A stretch of DNA of 25,167 nt from Clostridiales bacterium (GCA_019421385.1 JAHZFK010000035.1:1-25167), one strand, 5' to 3'; positions 1 to 7,579 are shown, counted from the stretch's first letter. Program-made: numbers and translations. The notes: a model not told the origin generated them from the letters alone.

Positions 1-35
1 TCAAGGTTTTTATTATATTTTGAAACAAAAAAACA

Positions 36-54
36 GGTAGTATTTGACACTACC
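36..54. promoter_or_regulatory. Inverted repeat upstream of nagA (possible operator)
   Basis: GGTAGT (36-41) and ACTACC (49-54) are perfect inverted arms around a 7-nt spacer, 11 nt before the nagA ribosome site. An AT-rich TATTAT (11-16) upstream could be a -10 element, which would put the repeat just downstream of the transcript start, a normal place for a repressor such as a GntR-family amino-sugar regulator. It could equally be a small leader hairpin. The regulator identity is inference only. Confidence 0.4.
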
Positions 55-77
55 ATGGGATATCAGGAGGAGAAAAA

Positions 78-1223
78 ATGATTATTCAAAGTAAAAAGGT
101 TTGGATTGCCGATCAGTTTGTCGCGGCGCAGGTCGAGATGGAAGACGGAAAAATCACCGGTGTGTATCCGTACGGGACCAAGCCGGTTGATAAGGATTAC
201 GACAGCGAGCGTATTCTGCCGGGCTTTATCGACGTGCATTGTCATGGTGCTTACGGCTTTGACACCAATGATGCGGAAGAAGAAGGCCTGCGCTACTGGA
301 CGCGCCATATCGTAGAGGAAGGCGTGACCGCATTCCTGCCGACCACGATCACCCAGAGCGAACAGGTGCTGACTGCGGCGTTGAAAAATGTTGCCAAGGT
401 GGTTGCCGACGGCTATGAAGGTGCGGAAATCCTGGGCGCGCATTTTGAAGGCCCCTATCTGGATATGGTTTACAAGGGAGCACAGCCGGAGCAGTATATT
501 GTGAAGCCGACGGTGGAGCAATTCAAAAAGTATCAGGAAGCGGCAAACGGACTGATTAAGTATATCACCATGGCGACCGAAACCGATGAGGATTTTGCGC
601 TGACCCGTTATTGCAGCGAGCATGGCGTGGTAGTCAGCATCGGACACTCTGCTGCGACTTATGAGCAGGCAGTGATGGCGGTTGCAAACGGTGCCCGCAC
701 GATGACGCACGTTTATAACGGTATGACGCCGTTCAACCACCGCGCGAACGGTCTGGTTGGCGCGGCTTACCGCATCCGCAGCATGTACGGTGAGATCATC
801 TGTGACGGCAACCACTCTACGCTGGCGGCTCTCAATCAGTTCTTCCATGAGAAGGGCGCGGACCATGCGGTATTGGTCACCGATGCACTGATGGCAAAGG
901 GCAAGCCGATTGGCTCGAAGTTCCTGTTTGGTGGCAACGAGATCGAGATTTATCCGGACGGCAGTGCACATCTGACCTCGACCGGCGGCTTGGCAGGCTC
1001 GACGCTGTGCGTCAATAAGGGTCTGCGCATCCTGATTGAAGAAGCACAAGTTCCGGTCAGCACGGCGATCAATGCCTGCACCAAGAATCCGGCGGCTTGC
1101 TTGGGTATCGAAGATCGTAAGGGTGCCATCAAGGTTGGCTTGGATGCGGATCTGGTGGTGCTTGACCGTGACTACAACGTGCTCCAGACCTATTGCAAGG
1201 GAAAAGGAATGTTAGATGAGTAA
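78..1223 (+). CDS. nagA: N-acetylglucosamine-6-phosphate deacetylase
   Basis: This 381-residue cytoplasmic amidohydrolase removes acetate from GlcNAc-6-P (or GalNAc-6-P) to give the amino-sugar phosphate that enters glycolysis. The length is usual for NagA. The TIM-barrel metal motif HCH lies at residues 54-56, and the NagA metal/catalytic positions are visible as E124 (HFEGPY), H190 (GHS), H211 (THVYNGM) and D269 (VTDAL); the substrate-binding DGNH is at 243-246. The ATG is chosen because AGGAGGAG sits at 65-72. The following membrane-protein gene overlaps its end by 8 bp. With GatY/GatZ-type aldolase genes next door, the substrate could be GalNAc-6-P (AgaA role) rather than GlcNAc-6-P; sequence alone does not decide this. 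Confidence 0.95.
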   Translation: MIIQSKKVWIADQFVAAQVEMEDGKITGVYPYGTKPVDKDYDSERILPGFIDVHCHGAYGFDTNDAEEEGLRYWTRHIVEEGVTAFLPTTITQSEQVLTAALKNVAKVVADGYEGAEILGAHFEGPYLDMVYKGAQPEQYIVKPTVEQFKKYQEAANGLIKYITMATETDEDFALTRYCSEHGVVVSIGHSAATYEQAVMAVANGARTMTHVYNGMTPFNHRANGLVGAAYRIRSMYGEIICDGNHSTLAALNQFFHEKGADHAVLVTDALMAKGKPIGSKFLFGGNEIEIYPDGSAHLTSTGGLAGSTLCVNKGLRILIEEAQVPVSTAINACTKNPAACLGIEDRKGAIKVGLDADLVVLDRDYNVLQTYCKGKGMLDE

Positions 1224-1746
1224 GAAACAGCAAATCCCCAACACGCAGTTGTCCGGCAGAAATATCTATACGGATAAGAAAAAGCGCGTCATCTATTACG
1301 ATGCGCTGACCAAACAAGGCTATCTGATCGACAAGAAGAGCGAAGGCTCGATTATGTTTTATCAGAACCGGCTGGTCATCATTTTGTTCGCAGCGATTCT
1401 GTGTGCGGGCACGTTCCTGACTTGGCAGCAGGCAACGCTTGCGGGTGTGGCACTGTTTGCCGTGGTTGAGTTGTACTACCGCAAAAAGCTGTTCAAAAAC
1501 CTCGAAGTCGTGACAGATATGGACTTCGGCCGTCGGCTGACGCCGCTTCAGTCCATTCTCGCGCGAAAGAGTCGTGAAAAGGTAATGGCGCTGATCGTGC
1601 TTTGGGCAGTGTTCACGGTGCTCGTTCCGCTCAACGCCTATATGGAGCAGTATTCGCTGGCTCTGATGGTGCTCAGCGGTGGTTTGGCACTGGTTGGTGC
1701 ATATTTCTGTGTGCTGCATATCGTGGCGCTCACCCGGATGAAGTGA
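1216..1746 (+). CDS. Four-helix membrane protein of unknown function
   Basis: I do not recognise a family. The 176-residue protein has a basic, hydrophilic N-terminal 48 residues, then two hydrophobic segments (about 50-68 and 70-87), a basic cytoplasmic-looking loop rich in Lys and Arg, and two more segments (about 123-141 and 146-171). The positive charges suggest that both the N-terminus and the central loop are cytoplasmic. The ATG overlaps the last 8 bp of nagA, and an AAAGGAA site lies inside the nagA end, so the two are almost certainly co-transcribed and translationally coupled. A strong terminator follows directly. No catalytic or transport motif is visible. Confidence 0.8.
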   Translation: MSKKQQIPNTQLSGRNIYTDKKKRVIYYDALTKQGYLIDKKSEGSIMFYQNRLVIILFAAILCAGTFLTWQQATLAGVALFAVVELYYRKKLFKNLEVVTDMDFGRRLTPLQSILARKSREKVMALIVLWAVFTVLVPLNAYMEQYSLALMVLSGGLALVGAYFCVLHIVALTRMK

Positions 1747-1751
1747 CAAAT

Positions 1752-1781
1752 AAAAACCCATCGCGCAGGCGATGGGTTTTT
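1752..1781. terminator. Bidirectional Rho-independent terminator
   Basis: CCCATCGC (1757-1764) pairs with GCGATGGG (1769-1776) around a GCAG loop, flanked by A5 and T5 tracts that extend the stem. It lies between two convergent genes and can serve both strands. Confidence 0.93.
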
Positions 1782-1793
1782 ATACAGAATCAT

Positions 1794-2645
1794 TTAGGCT
1801 TTGCCGGCAGAACCACAGATGGCGATTTTGCCCTTGACCGTCTCAACGACGTTTGCGATACCGACCTTGCAGTATTTCTTCGGGTCGAATACGTCTGGGT
1901 CTTTCTGGAGGTATTCCTTGACACCATTGCTGAACGCGATGCGCAGCTCGGTCGCAAAGTTGACCTTGCAGATTCCGCGGGTGATGGACTCCTGCACTGC
2001 TTCGTCCGGTACGCCGGATGCGCCGTGCAGTACCAGCGGGATGGAAACGACTTCGCGGATCGCGCTCAGGCGTTCGAAATCCAGTTTGGGCGTGCCATTG
2101 TACAGGCCGTGTGCTGTGCCGATCGCAATGGCGAGCGAGTTAACGCCCGTGCGCTCGACGAATTCCTTGGCCTGCTGCGGATCGGTGAACGGATTGCCGT
2201 CGCCGCCTTCCAGGTCGTCCTCTTTGCCGCCGACCTTGCCCAGTTCGGCTTCCACGCTGATGCGGGACGGCGCGCAGGCATCGACCACGCGGCGGGTCAG
2301 GGCGATGTTATCTTCGAAGGCGTCGTGTGAGCCGTCGATCATGATGGAGGTATAGCCGGTGCGCAGCGCCTGCATGGCAAGGTCAAAGCTCTCGCCGTGG
2401 TCAAGATGCATGGCAACCGGCACATCGGTGCGTTCGGCTGCCGCGCGCACCATGGCAAGATAGTAGTCCAAGCCGGCGTATTTGACGGTGGACGGTGTGG
2501 TCTGCATGATGACGGGGGAGCGCAGCTCCTCCGCTGCACGGATGACGGCCATCACCATCTCCAAGTTTTCGACATTGAACGCGCCGACGGCATAATGACC
2601 GGCCTGTGCGTCCAGCAGCATTTTTTCTGTTGTTACCAAAGGCAT
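1794..2645 (-). CDS. gatY: Class II tagatose/fructose-bisphosphate aldolase (GatY/KbaY type)
   Basis: A zinc-dependent class II aldolase of 283 residues that cleaves a ketose 1,6-bisphosphate to dihydroxyacetone phosphate and glyceraldehyde 3-phosphate. The visible signature is HLDHG (80-84, with catalytic D82 and zinc ligand H83), DGSH (104-107), EAELGKVGG (132-140), GTAHG (176-180, zinc ligand H179) and LHGASG (206-211, zinc ligand H207), plus the phosphate-binding N229/T232 area. The GTAHG-Y wording resembles GatY/KbaY more than FbaA, and the partner GatZ-like gene lies 246 bp away, divergently. A longer reading from 2672 is possible, but only the ATG at 2645 has an AGGAGAAAGAGGG stretch at a workable distance. 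The substrate (tagatose or fructose bisphosphate) is not proven. Confidence 0.9.
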   Translation of the reverse strand: MPLVTTEKMLLDAQAGHYAVGAFNVENLEMVMAVIRAAEELRSPVIMQTTPSTVKYAGLDYYLAMVRAAAERTDVPVAMHLDHGESFDLAMQALRTGYTSIMIDGSHDAFEDNIALTRRVVDACAPSRISVEAELGKVGGKEDDLEGGDGNPFTDPQQAKEFVERTGVNSLAIAIGTAHGLYNGTPKLDFERLSAIREVVSIPLVLHGASGVPDEAVQESITRGICKVNFATELRIAFSNGVKEYLQKDPDVFDPKKYCKVGIANVVETVKGKIAICGSAGKA

Positions 2646-2692
2646 AATCCAACCCTCTTTCTCCTGCATCATGCGGGATGTTTTGTGTTTCT

Positions 2693-2721
2693 ATTTTACC
2701 ATAGGGGAATCCGGATGAAAA
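2693..2721 (-). promoter_or_regulatory. Possible sigma-A promoter of the aldolase gene
   Basis: On the minus strand TTTTCA (2721-2716) is 17 nt from TAAAAT (2698-2693), about 50 nt before the aldolase ATG. The -35 element is a weak match. Confidence 0.35.
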
Positions 2722-2785
2722 GTCTTGCGGCGGAGAAATGTGTCGCACCAGCGGCCAGAGGGACAGATCGTGGCAAAAATGCAAA

Positions 2786-2799
2786 TTGTCGTTTGACAA
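2786..2799. promoter_or_regulatory. Short palindrome between the divergent aldolase genes
   Basis: TTGTC (2786-2790) and GACAA (2795-2799) form a perfect inverted repeat with a 4-nt spacer, upstream of the likely gatZ -10 element. This is a candidate repressor or activator site for the divergent pair. Confidence 0.3.
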
Positions 2800-2824
2800 A
2801 CCTAAAGCCGAAAAGAAAAAAATG

Positions 2825-2833
2825 TGTTATTAT
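2825..2833 (+). promoter_or_regulatory. Extended -10 promoter of the gatZ-like gene
   Basis: TGT followed by TATTAT is an extended -10 element 58 nt before the ATG at 2892. No good -35 is seen at 17 nt, which is compatible with an extended -10 promoter or an activator-dependent one. Confidence 0.45.
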
Positions 2834-2891
2834 AGGAGTAAGACCGCATGATGTGCCGCGGGCTTGCTGAAAATGATAGGAGGAGATTGTT

Positions 2892-4211
2892 ATGAATTAT
2901 AATCCGCTGAAAAAGTTGGTAGAACTCCAGAAGCAGGGCAAAAGCGTTGGTATTTATTCCGTTTGCAGCGCGAATGGCTATGTTATCGAGGCAGCGCTCA
3001 AGCGTGGCCTGTCGGACGGCTCGTGCGTTCTGATTGAGTCGACTGCCAACCAGTGCGACCAGAATGGTGGCTACACCGGCATGAAGCCGATGGATTTCAA
3101 GCAGTTTGTGCTTGGTGTAGCAGACAAGGTTGGTTTTGACAAGTCCAAGTTGTTCCTTGGCGGCGACCACCTTGGCCCGCTGACCTTTGCAGGCAAGCCG
3201 GAGGCTGAGGCGATGGCAGATGCCGAAGAACTGATTCGTCATTATGTCGGCGCGGGCTTTACCAAGATCCATATTGACACCAGCATGAAGGTTGCGGATG
3301 ACGACCCGAATACCCGTCTGAGCGACGAGACGATTGCCCGCCGCGGTGCGCGTCTGGCGCGTGTGGCCGAGGAAACCTATCATAAGCTGCTCGAGACCGA
3401 TCCGAACGCAATCGCGCCGGTTTACATCGTCGGCAGTGAGGTGCCGATCCCGGGCGGTCAGGTCGGCGCAGATCAGGGCGTACAGGTCACTCGCGTAGAG
3501 GACTTCAAGAACACGGTTGCGACCTTTGAGAATGCATTCCGCAAGGAAGGTTTGGACGAGGCGTGGAGCAACGTCATTGCCGTTGTGGTTCAGCCGGGCG
3601 TCGAGGAAAAGGACAGCGGCTGCACCGAGTATGACCGCGCTAAGGCAGCAGAGCTGATGGCGTCGATCAAGGATTTTCCGAATCTGGTATTCGAGGGCCA
3701 CTCGACCGACTACCAGACCAAGATCAAGCTGCGCGAGCTGGTCGAGGATGGCATAGGCATCCTCAAGGTTGGCCCGGCGCTGACGTTTGCGATGCGCGAA
3801 GGTATGTTTGCGCTGGCGCATATCGAGGAAGAGCTGCTCTACGGCACGGATATCGAGCCGAGCCACTTCATCGAGACGCTGGATAAGGCCATGTTGGCGG
3901 ACGATAAGCACTGGAAGAAGCACTATCAGGGCACGGAACTCGAAATCCGTATGAAGCGTAAGTATTCTTTCTCCGACCGCTGCCGCTACTACATGCCGAC
4001 CCCGTCGGTGGAAGAAGCGAAGGAGCGCCTGATCGGCAACCTGCGCAAGCTGGGCATTCCGCTCAACCTGCTCAGCCAGTTCATGCCCATCCAGTACACC
4101 AAGGTACGTGAGGGCCTGCTGGAGAACGATCCGGTTGCACTGGTGGAGGATCGTATCATCAACACCATGGACGAATACCTGTATGCAACCCATCAGAAGG
4201 AACTGATGTAA
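2892..4211 (+). CDS. gatZ: Tagatose-bisphosphate aldolase accessory subunit (GatZ/KbaZ family)
   Basis: A 439-residue protein of the GatZ/KbaZ family, which stabilises and activates the GatY/KbaY catalytic aldolase in galactitol and N-acetylgalactosamine breakdown. The family wording is clear across the whole length: the N-terminal SVCSANGYVIEAAL, IESTANQCDQNGGYTGM, LGGDHLGP (about 90-97), KIHIDTSMK, VPIPGG, and a C-terminal DRCRYYMP segment. Length matches the family. AGGAGGAGA lies just upstream of the ATG. The GatY-like gene is divergent rather than in the same operon. Some family members are described as having sugar-phosphate aldolase-like folds without proven activity, so the accessory role is taken from the family and not shown here. 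Confidence 0.92.
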   Translation: MNYNPLKKLVELQKQGKSVGIYSVCSANGYVIEAALKRGLSDGSCVLIESTANQCDQNGGYTGMKPMDFKQFVLGVADKVGFDKSKLFLGGDHLGPLTFAGKPEAEAMADAEELIRHYVGAGFTKIHIDTSMKVADDDPNTRLSDETIARRGARLARVAEETYHKLLETDPNAIAPVYIVGSEVPIPGGQVGADQGVQVTRVEDFKNTVATFENAFRKEGLDEAWSNVIAVVVQPGVEEKDSGCTEYDRAKAAELMASIKDFPNLVFEGHSTDYQTKIKLRELVEDGIGILKVGPALTFAMREGMFALAHIEEELLYGTDIEPSHFIETLDKAMLADDKHWKKHYQGTELEIRMKRKYSFSDRCRYYMPTPSVEEAKERLIGNLRKLGIPLNLLSQFMPIQYTKVREGLLENDPVALVEDRIINTMDEYLYATHQKELM

Positions 4212-4221
4212 GCGTTTGAAA

Positions 4222-4261
4222 CAAACAAAAAGGACGGCGAAAAGCCGTCCTTTTTGTTTTG
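4222..4261. terminator. Bidirectional Rho-independent terminator
   Basis: GGACGGC (4232-4238) pairs with GCCGTCC (4244-4250) around GAAAA, with A5 and T5 flanks lengthening the stem. It lies between gatZ and the convergent ArsC/Spx-like gene. Confidence 0.93.
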
Positions 4262-4269
4262 TACTTGAT

Positions 4270-4605
4270 TTATTCCCAGTTTGCCCACACGTCGGGCTGA
4301 TAGCCGACGGTTGCTTGTCTGCCATTGCGCACGATGGGCGTTTTGAGCAGCGTGCCGTCCTCAAGCAGCTTTTCCTTTTTGTCCTCATCGTAAGCAAGAT
4401 AGGCGAGTGAAGCGTAGCCCTTGCTTTTTTCATCGAGCACTGCTTCCAGCCCGCCAACGGATTTGAGTACGCTGTCCAGTTCGCCGCGGGACATGCCCTT
4501 TTGGGCAAGGTCGATCATCTGAAATTTGATGCCGCGTTCCTTAAACCAACGCTGGGCTTTTTTGGTGTCAAAGCACTTGTTTTTGCCGAATATCTGAATG
4601 TTCAT
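4270..4605 (-). CDS. ArsC/Spx-family thioredoxin-fold protein
   Basis: A 111-residue protein of the ArsC/Spx/MgsR-like group. The N-terminal strand and loop carry a single active-site-type cysteine (NKCFDTKKA, C11); the second cysteine of the Spx CXXC is a threonine here (T14). The family's cis-proline motif KTPIVRNG is at about 88-95. Family members act as arsenate reductases with glutaredoxin/thioredoxin or, in Spx, bind RNA polymerase; with one cysteine near the N-terminus neither role can be assigned. The ATG at 4605 has AAAGGAG upstream, and a longer reading to 4680 lacks a site. It lies 61 bp after gerAB on the same strand with no obvious terminator between, so read-through from the spore genes is possible. 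Confidence 0.85.
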   Translation of the reverse strand: MNIQIFGKNKCFDTKKAQRWFKERGIKFQMIDLAQKGMSRGELDSVLKSVGGLEAVLDEKSKGYASLAYLAYDEDKKEKLLEDGTLLKTPIVRNGRQATVGYQPDVWANWE

Positions 4606-4666
4606 TGCATCCGTCTCCTTTGCCAACAGTATAGCAAAGCGCACGGCGGGACGCAAGAGGCATCCG

Positions 4667-5500
4667 CTATTGCTTGGCACGATGCGACAAACGCAGAACG
4701 CCGTAGGAATGCGAGAAGGGCAGGAGCAGTACGCAGGCGAGTGCGGCGCAGCGGCCTAGCTCGCAAAGCAGCAGCGGGACGGCGAAAAACACTTCGCCGT
4801 GGCGCGCAAAATCACCGATGGCGGCAAGCCCCGCTGCGGAGAAATTCGGATAGGGCAGCAAAGCGGCAGTATGCACGCCCAGCAGCAGCGTCGTGCGCAG
4901 CGAGATCAGCGCGAATAGCGCGCTGCCGGCAGACAGGCCGCGTGCTGCTGCACCGGAAAGCCGTTCCGGCAGGGAAAGCGAAAGCACAAGCGAAGCGGGC
5001 AGGAGGCGCAGCAGGATGCGGCCGGTTTCGCGCGGCAGAGTAGCATCAGGCATACTCCAATACATGGGCTGAAGCTGTGAAACGGTCAGGATGCCGCTCA
5101 GTATGACAATGACTCCAGCCAGCCATGCAACCGGCAGCGCCCACATGGCGCAGCGGTTCAGGCCTGATGTTGCGGCAAGCATGGTGCAGGCGGTCAGGAG
5201 CAGGATGAGGCTCCAAAGCGGGCGGGTGGAAAAGACTGTGCTGCGCAGAAAGATGCCCATGCGGGCAAGTGAGGACGTCAGCGGCCAGAGCGCAAACAGC
5301 GCAAGCAGCCATTGCAGTGCATGGGACTTCTGCCAGAGGGGGGCGAGTCGGGCAGCACCTGCACAGATCAGGGCGCAGATCAGGCTGGCCAGCGCCGCCG
5401 CATAGACGGTTTGCGTACCGGCGGCGGTGTACAGGATCTCGCTTAGAGGCAGCAGCGCGAACAGCGCGGCACCCCAGCGGGGGAATAGACGTTCACGCAT
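4667..5500 (-). CDS. gerAB: GerAB-type spore germination receptor permease subunit (short)
   Basis: A very hydrophobic 277-residue protein with about seven to eight predicted membrane helices, placed by context as the B subunit of a GerA-type nutrient germination receptor in the spore inner membrane. Family members (amino-acid/polyamine permease fold) are usually about 360 residues with ten helices, so this one is clearly shortened. Sequence resemblance to GerAB is weak by eye; the call rests on the hydrophobic pattern and the position after gerAA and gerAC. The ATG at 5500 overlaps the gerAC stop by 8 bp and has GGAGG nine bases upstream, which indicates translational coupling. It ends RAKQ, with no terminator I can see before the next gene. 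Confidence 0.72.
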   Translation of the reverse strand: MRERLFPRWGAALFALLPLSEILYTAAGTQTVYAAALASLICALICAGAARLAPLWQKSHALQWLLALFALWPLTSSLARMGIFLRSTVFSTRPLWSLILLLTACTMLAATSGLNRCAMWALPVAWLAGVIVILSGILTVSQLQPMYWSMPDATLPRETGRILLRLLPASLVLSLSLPERLSGAAARGLSAGSALFALISLRTTLLLGVHTAALLPYPNFSAAGLAAIGDFARHGEVFFAVPLLLCELGRCAALACVLLLPFSHSYGVLRLSHRAKQ

Positions 5501-6125
5501 GGGCGCCGCCTCCAATCTCGCTGCCGTCGAGGAAGCAGGACAACCTCTCGTTGGCAAAAACGGCTGTGCCTGCGGGCGCAGTTTGGCCGAATTCGTCCAG
5601 ATACAGCGCGGGCAGGATGGCGGTGCCGTCAGCATGAAGCACTTCGGACACACAATAGAGGGGCATATCGGGCAGCGTTCCTTCCTGTGCGGCGCGGTCA
5701 AGCAGTTCGCTGAGCGCGTAGACTTCGTCATCGGCTTGCAGCAGGTCGGTTGCAGAGCCGTCGCGTACGACCGCGACACGCAGGCTGAGACGCACGTCAT
5801 TTTCTGTGCACAGGTAGTCCGCCAGCGGCAGAATGCTTTCCTCCGCCACACTCTCACTGATGAGCAGCACCTGTGCATGGCTCAGATACAGTTCTCCGGG
5901 CAGGATGTTGCTGAGATTGGTCAATAACTCAGGCAGGTCGCGTCCCGTGGCAGCAAGGTAGGCGGGTGAAGCGGCATCATCCAGACTGTCCTGCCGCACG
6001 ACTTCGGCGGTCAGACGGTAGACGTCGTCCGTGCGGTCGAGCGCAAGCGCGGAGACCGGCGAGACTTCGCGGGCACAGCCGCACAGCAGCAGGGAAAGCA
6101 ACAGCAGTATTCCGGGCAGTTTCAA
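5493..6125 (-). CDS. gerAC: Ger(x)C-type germination lipoprotein, lacking the C-terminal domain
   Basis: A 210-residue predicted lipoprotein: a short signal peptide runs into LCGC with lipidated C17, as in the GerAC subunit of GerA-type germination receptors. The N-terminal domain has family wording (VSALALDRTDD, LTNLSNILPGELYLSHAQVLLISE, LADYLCTENDVRLSLRVAV). Normal GerAC proteins are about 370-400 residues, with a second conserved domain after about residue 200; it is absent here, as the frame ends at 5493. The start is a TTG at 6125, chosen because it gives the complete signal peptide, has AAGGGGG seven bases upstream and overlaps the gerAA stop as TTGA. No longer frame continues past the stop, and gerAB begins there, so this looks like a true short form and not a simple frameshift. 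Confidence 0.85.
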   Translation of the reverse strand: MKLPGILLLLSLLLCGCAREVSPVSALALDRTDDVYRLTAEVVRQDSLDDAASPAYLAATGRDLPELLTNLSNILPGELYLSHAQVLLISESVAEESILPLADYLCTENDVRLSLRVAVVRDGSATDLLQADDEVYALSELLDRAAQEGTLPDMPLYCVSEVLHADGTAILPALYLDEFGQTAPAGTAVFANERLSCFLDGSEIGGGAHA

Positions 6126-7573
6126 GGTTTGTCCCCCTTTGATGAATTCCGTTTGACCGCAAAGCGGTCGTGCCGCATGAAAAACCATGGTGCGCGCAGC
6201 CAGGCGTCCTCCTGTTCGGCCTGTACACGCGGGATCAGGTTGAGCAGATAGGGTATCGAACACGAGTGCATCCGACAGAGCCAGGTTAATACCAGCGCGA
6301 GCGCAAGGCTGACGCCGTATAGTCCATAGGCGGCGGCTCCGGCTAAAAGAGCAAAGCGCAGCCACAGGGTCGCGGTTTGCAGCTTGGGCACCATCAGGCC
6401 GGTCACACCGGCAATAGCCACCACAATCACGGTCGGCGCGGCAGCAAAGCGTGCTGAGACCGCAGCCTGTCCAAGCACCAGACCGCCGACGATACTCATT
6501 GTCTGTCCCATTGCACCGGGCGTGCGTGCGCCTGCTTCTTTGAGTGCTTCCAGCACGAGCAGCAGCAAGAAGGTCTCCCAGCCGATGGGGAGCGGCACGC
6601 CGCGCTGTGCCGCCGACACGGCAAACAGCAGCCGTGCGGGTACTAGTTCACGGTGATACAGCATCAGCGCGATATAAACCGCGGGAAAAGTGATGGTAAA
6701 GATAAAGCCCGCCACGCGCAGCAGGCGGGACAGATTGGCCTGCAAAAAGCTGATATAGTAATCGTCGTTGGACTGGAAGCATTCCTGAAACAGAAAGGGG
6801 GCGGTCAGCACGACCGGACTGCCGTCCACTACAATGGCACAGCGGCCTTCTACCAGCCGCGCGGCGACTACGTCCGGGCGTTCGGTCGTGCCGAGTGTGG
6901 GGAAGGGCGACAAACGGTGGTCGCGGATGCGTTCGGCCAGATAGTTCGCATCCAGCGCACTGTCAATGTCGAGTGCCTCCAGTTTGCGCTTGAGATGGGC
7001 GATCAGCTTTTGTTCGCACACGCCTGCCAGATAGCAAAGGCAGACGACCGTATTGGTGCGGCTGCCGATGCGAAGAAAGGTGAATTTCAGCCGTTTGTCG
7101 TTCAGCCTGCGGCGGATGAGGGCGAGATTGGGCATAAAGCATTCGGTGAAGCCCTCGCGCGGACCGGAGAGCACGCGCTCGTTTTCGGGTTCGGATGCAC
7201 TGCGTACGGAAAAGCCTTTGGTGTTGACCACGACCGGGCGCGCTTCGCCTTCGGTGAATACCACCGTGTCGCCGTACAGGAAGGAGGCAAACAGCTTGGA
7301 AACGTCGGTCTCCACGCGGCTGTCGTTGATTTGCAGCACGGTCTGGCAAAGTGTTTCCGCCGAGGCACGTGCTAAATCGGAGCAGACAATGGGACGGATG
7401 ACGCTTTGGTTGATGGCAATATTATTGACCATGCCGTCAAAGAAGAATACAGCGCAGGAAAGACCGGCATGACCGACCGCGCGGCGCGTGACAAAGGTGT
7501 TATCGCCTTGAAAAATGGTTTGCATCAGGCGGACGTTGCTTTCCAAATCGGTGGAAAATGTGATGGTATCCAT
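6122..7573 (-). CDS. gerAA: GerAA-type spore germination receptor subunit
   Basis: A 483-residue A subunit of a GerA-type germinant receptor in the spore inner membrane, close to the family's usual length. It has a large soluble N-terminal region (about 1-280), including the conserved SEPENERVLSGPREGFTE stretch, SRTNTVVCLCYLAGV and the SPFPTLGTTERPDVVAARL segment, followed by several membrane helices (about 285-440) and a short basic tail. The ATG at 7573 has GGGGTG upstream; this ribosome site lies inside a small hairpin (7580-7595). Gene order is A, C, B instead of the A, B, C order of Bacillus subtilis. The operon sits 45 bp behind spoIIP on the same strand. The germinant recognised cannot be told from sequence. 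Confidence 0.95.
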   Translation of the reverse strand: MDTITFSTDLESNVRLMQTIFQGDNTFVTRRAVGHAGLSCAVFFFDGMVNNIAINQSVIRPIVCSDLARASAETLCQTVLQINDSRVETDVSKLFASFLYGDTVVFTEGEARPVVVNTKGFSVRSASEPENERVLSGPREGFTECFMPNLALIRRRLNDKRLKFTFLRIGSRTNTVVCLCYLAGVCEQKLIAHLKRKLEALDIDSALDANYLAERIRDHRLSPFPTLGTTERPDVVAARLVEGRCAIVVDGSPVVLTAPFLFQECFQSNDDYYISFLQANLSRLLRVAGFIFTITFPAVYIALMLYHRELVPARLLFAVSAAQRGVPLPIGWETFLLLLVLEALKEAGARTPGAMGQTMSIVGGLVLGQAAVSARFAAAPTVIVVAIAGVTGLMVPKLQTATLWLRFALLAGAAAYGLYGVSLALALVLTWLCRMHSCSIPYLLNLIPRVQAEQEDAWLRAPWFFMRHDRFAVKRNSSKGDKP

Positions 7574-7579
7574 GTTTTC

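Noticed and set aside
44..49. TTGACA before nagA as a -35 box
   Set aside because: The -10 would fall on the ribosome site at 65-72; the hexamer is part of the inverted repeat.
2793..2798. TTGACA upstream of gatZ as a -35 box
   Set aside because: It is 29 nt from the only good -10 (TATTAT), too far for a sigma-A promoter.
2802..4508. Long minus-strand frame antisense to gatZ
   Set aside because: It has no start signals, runs through a terminator and is a typical GC-rich shadow of the real gene.
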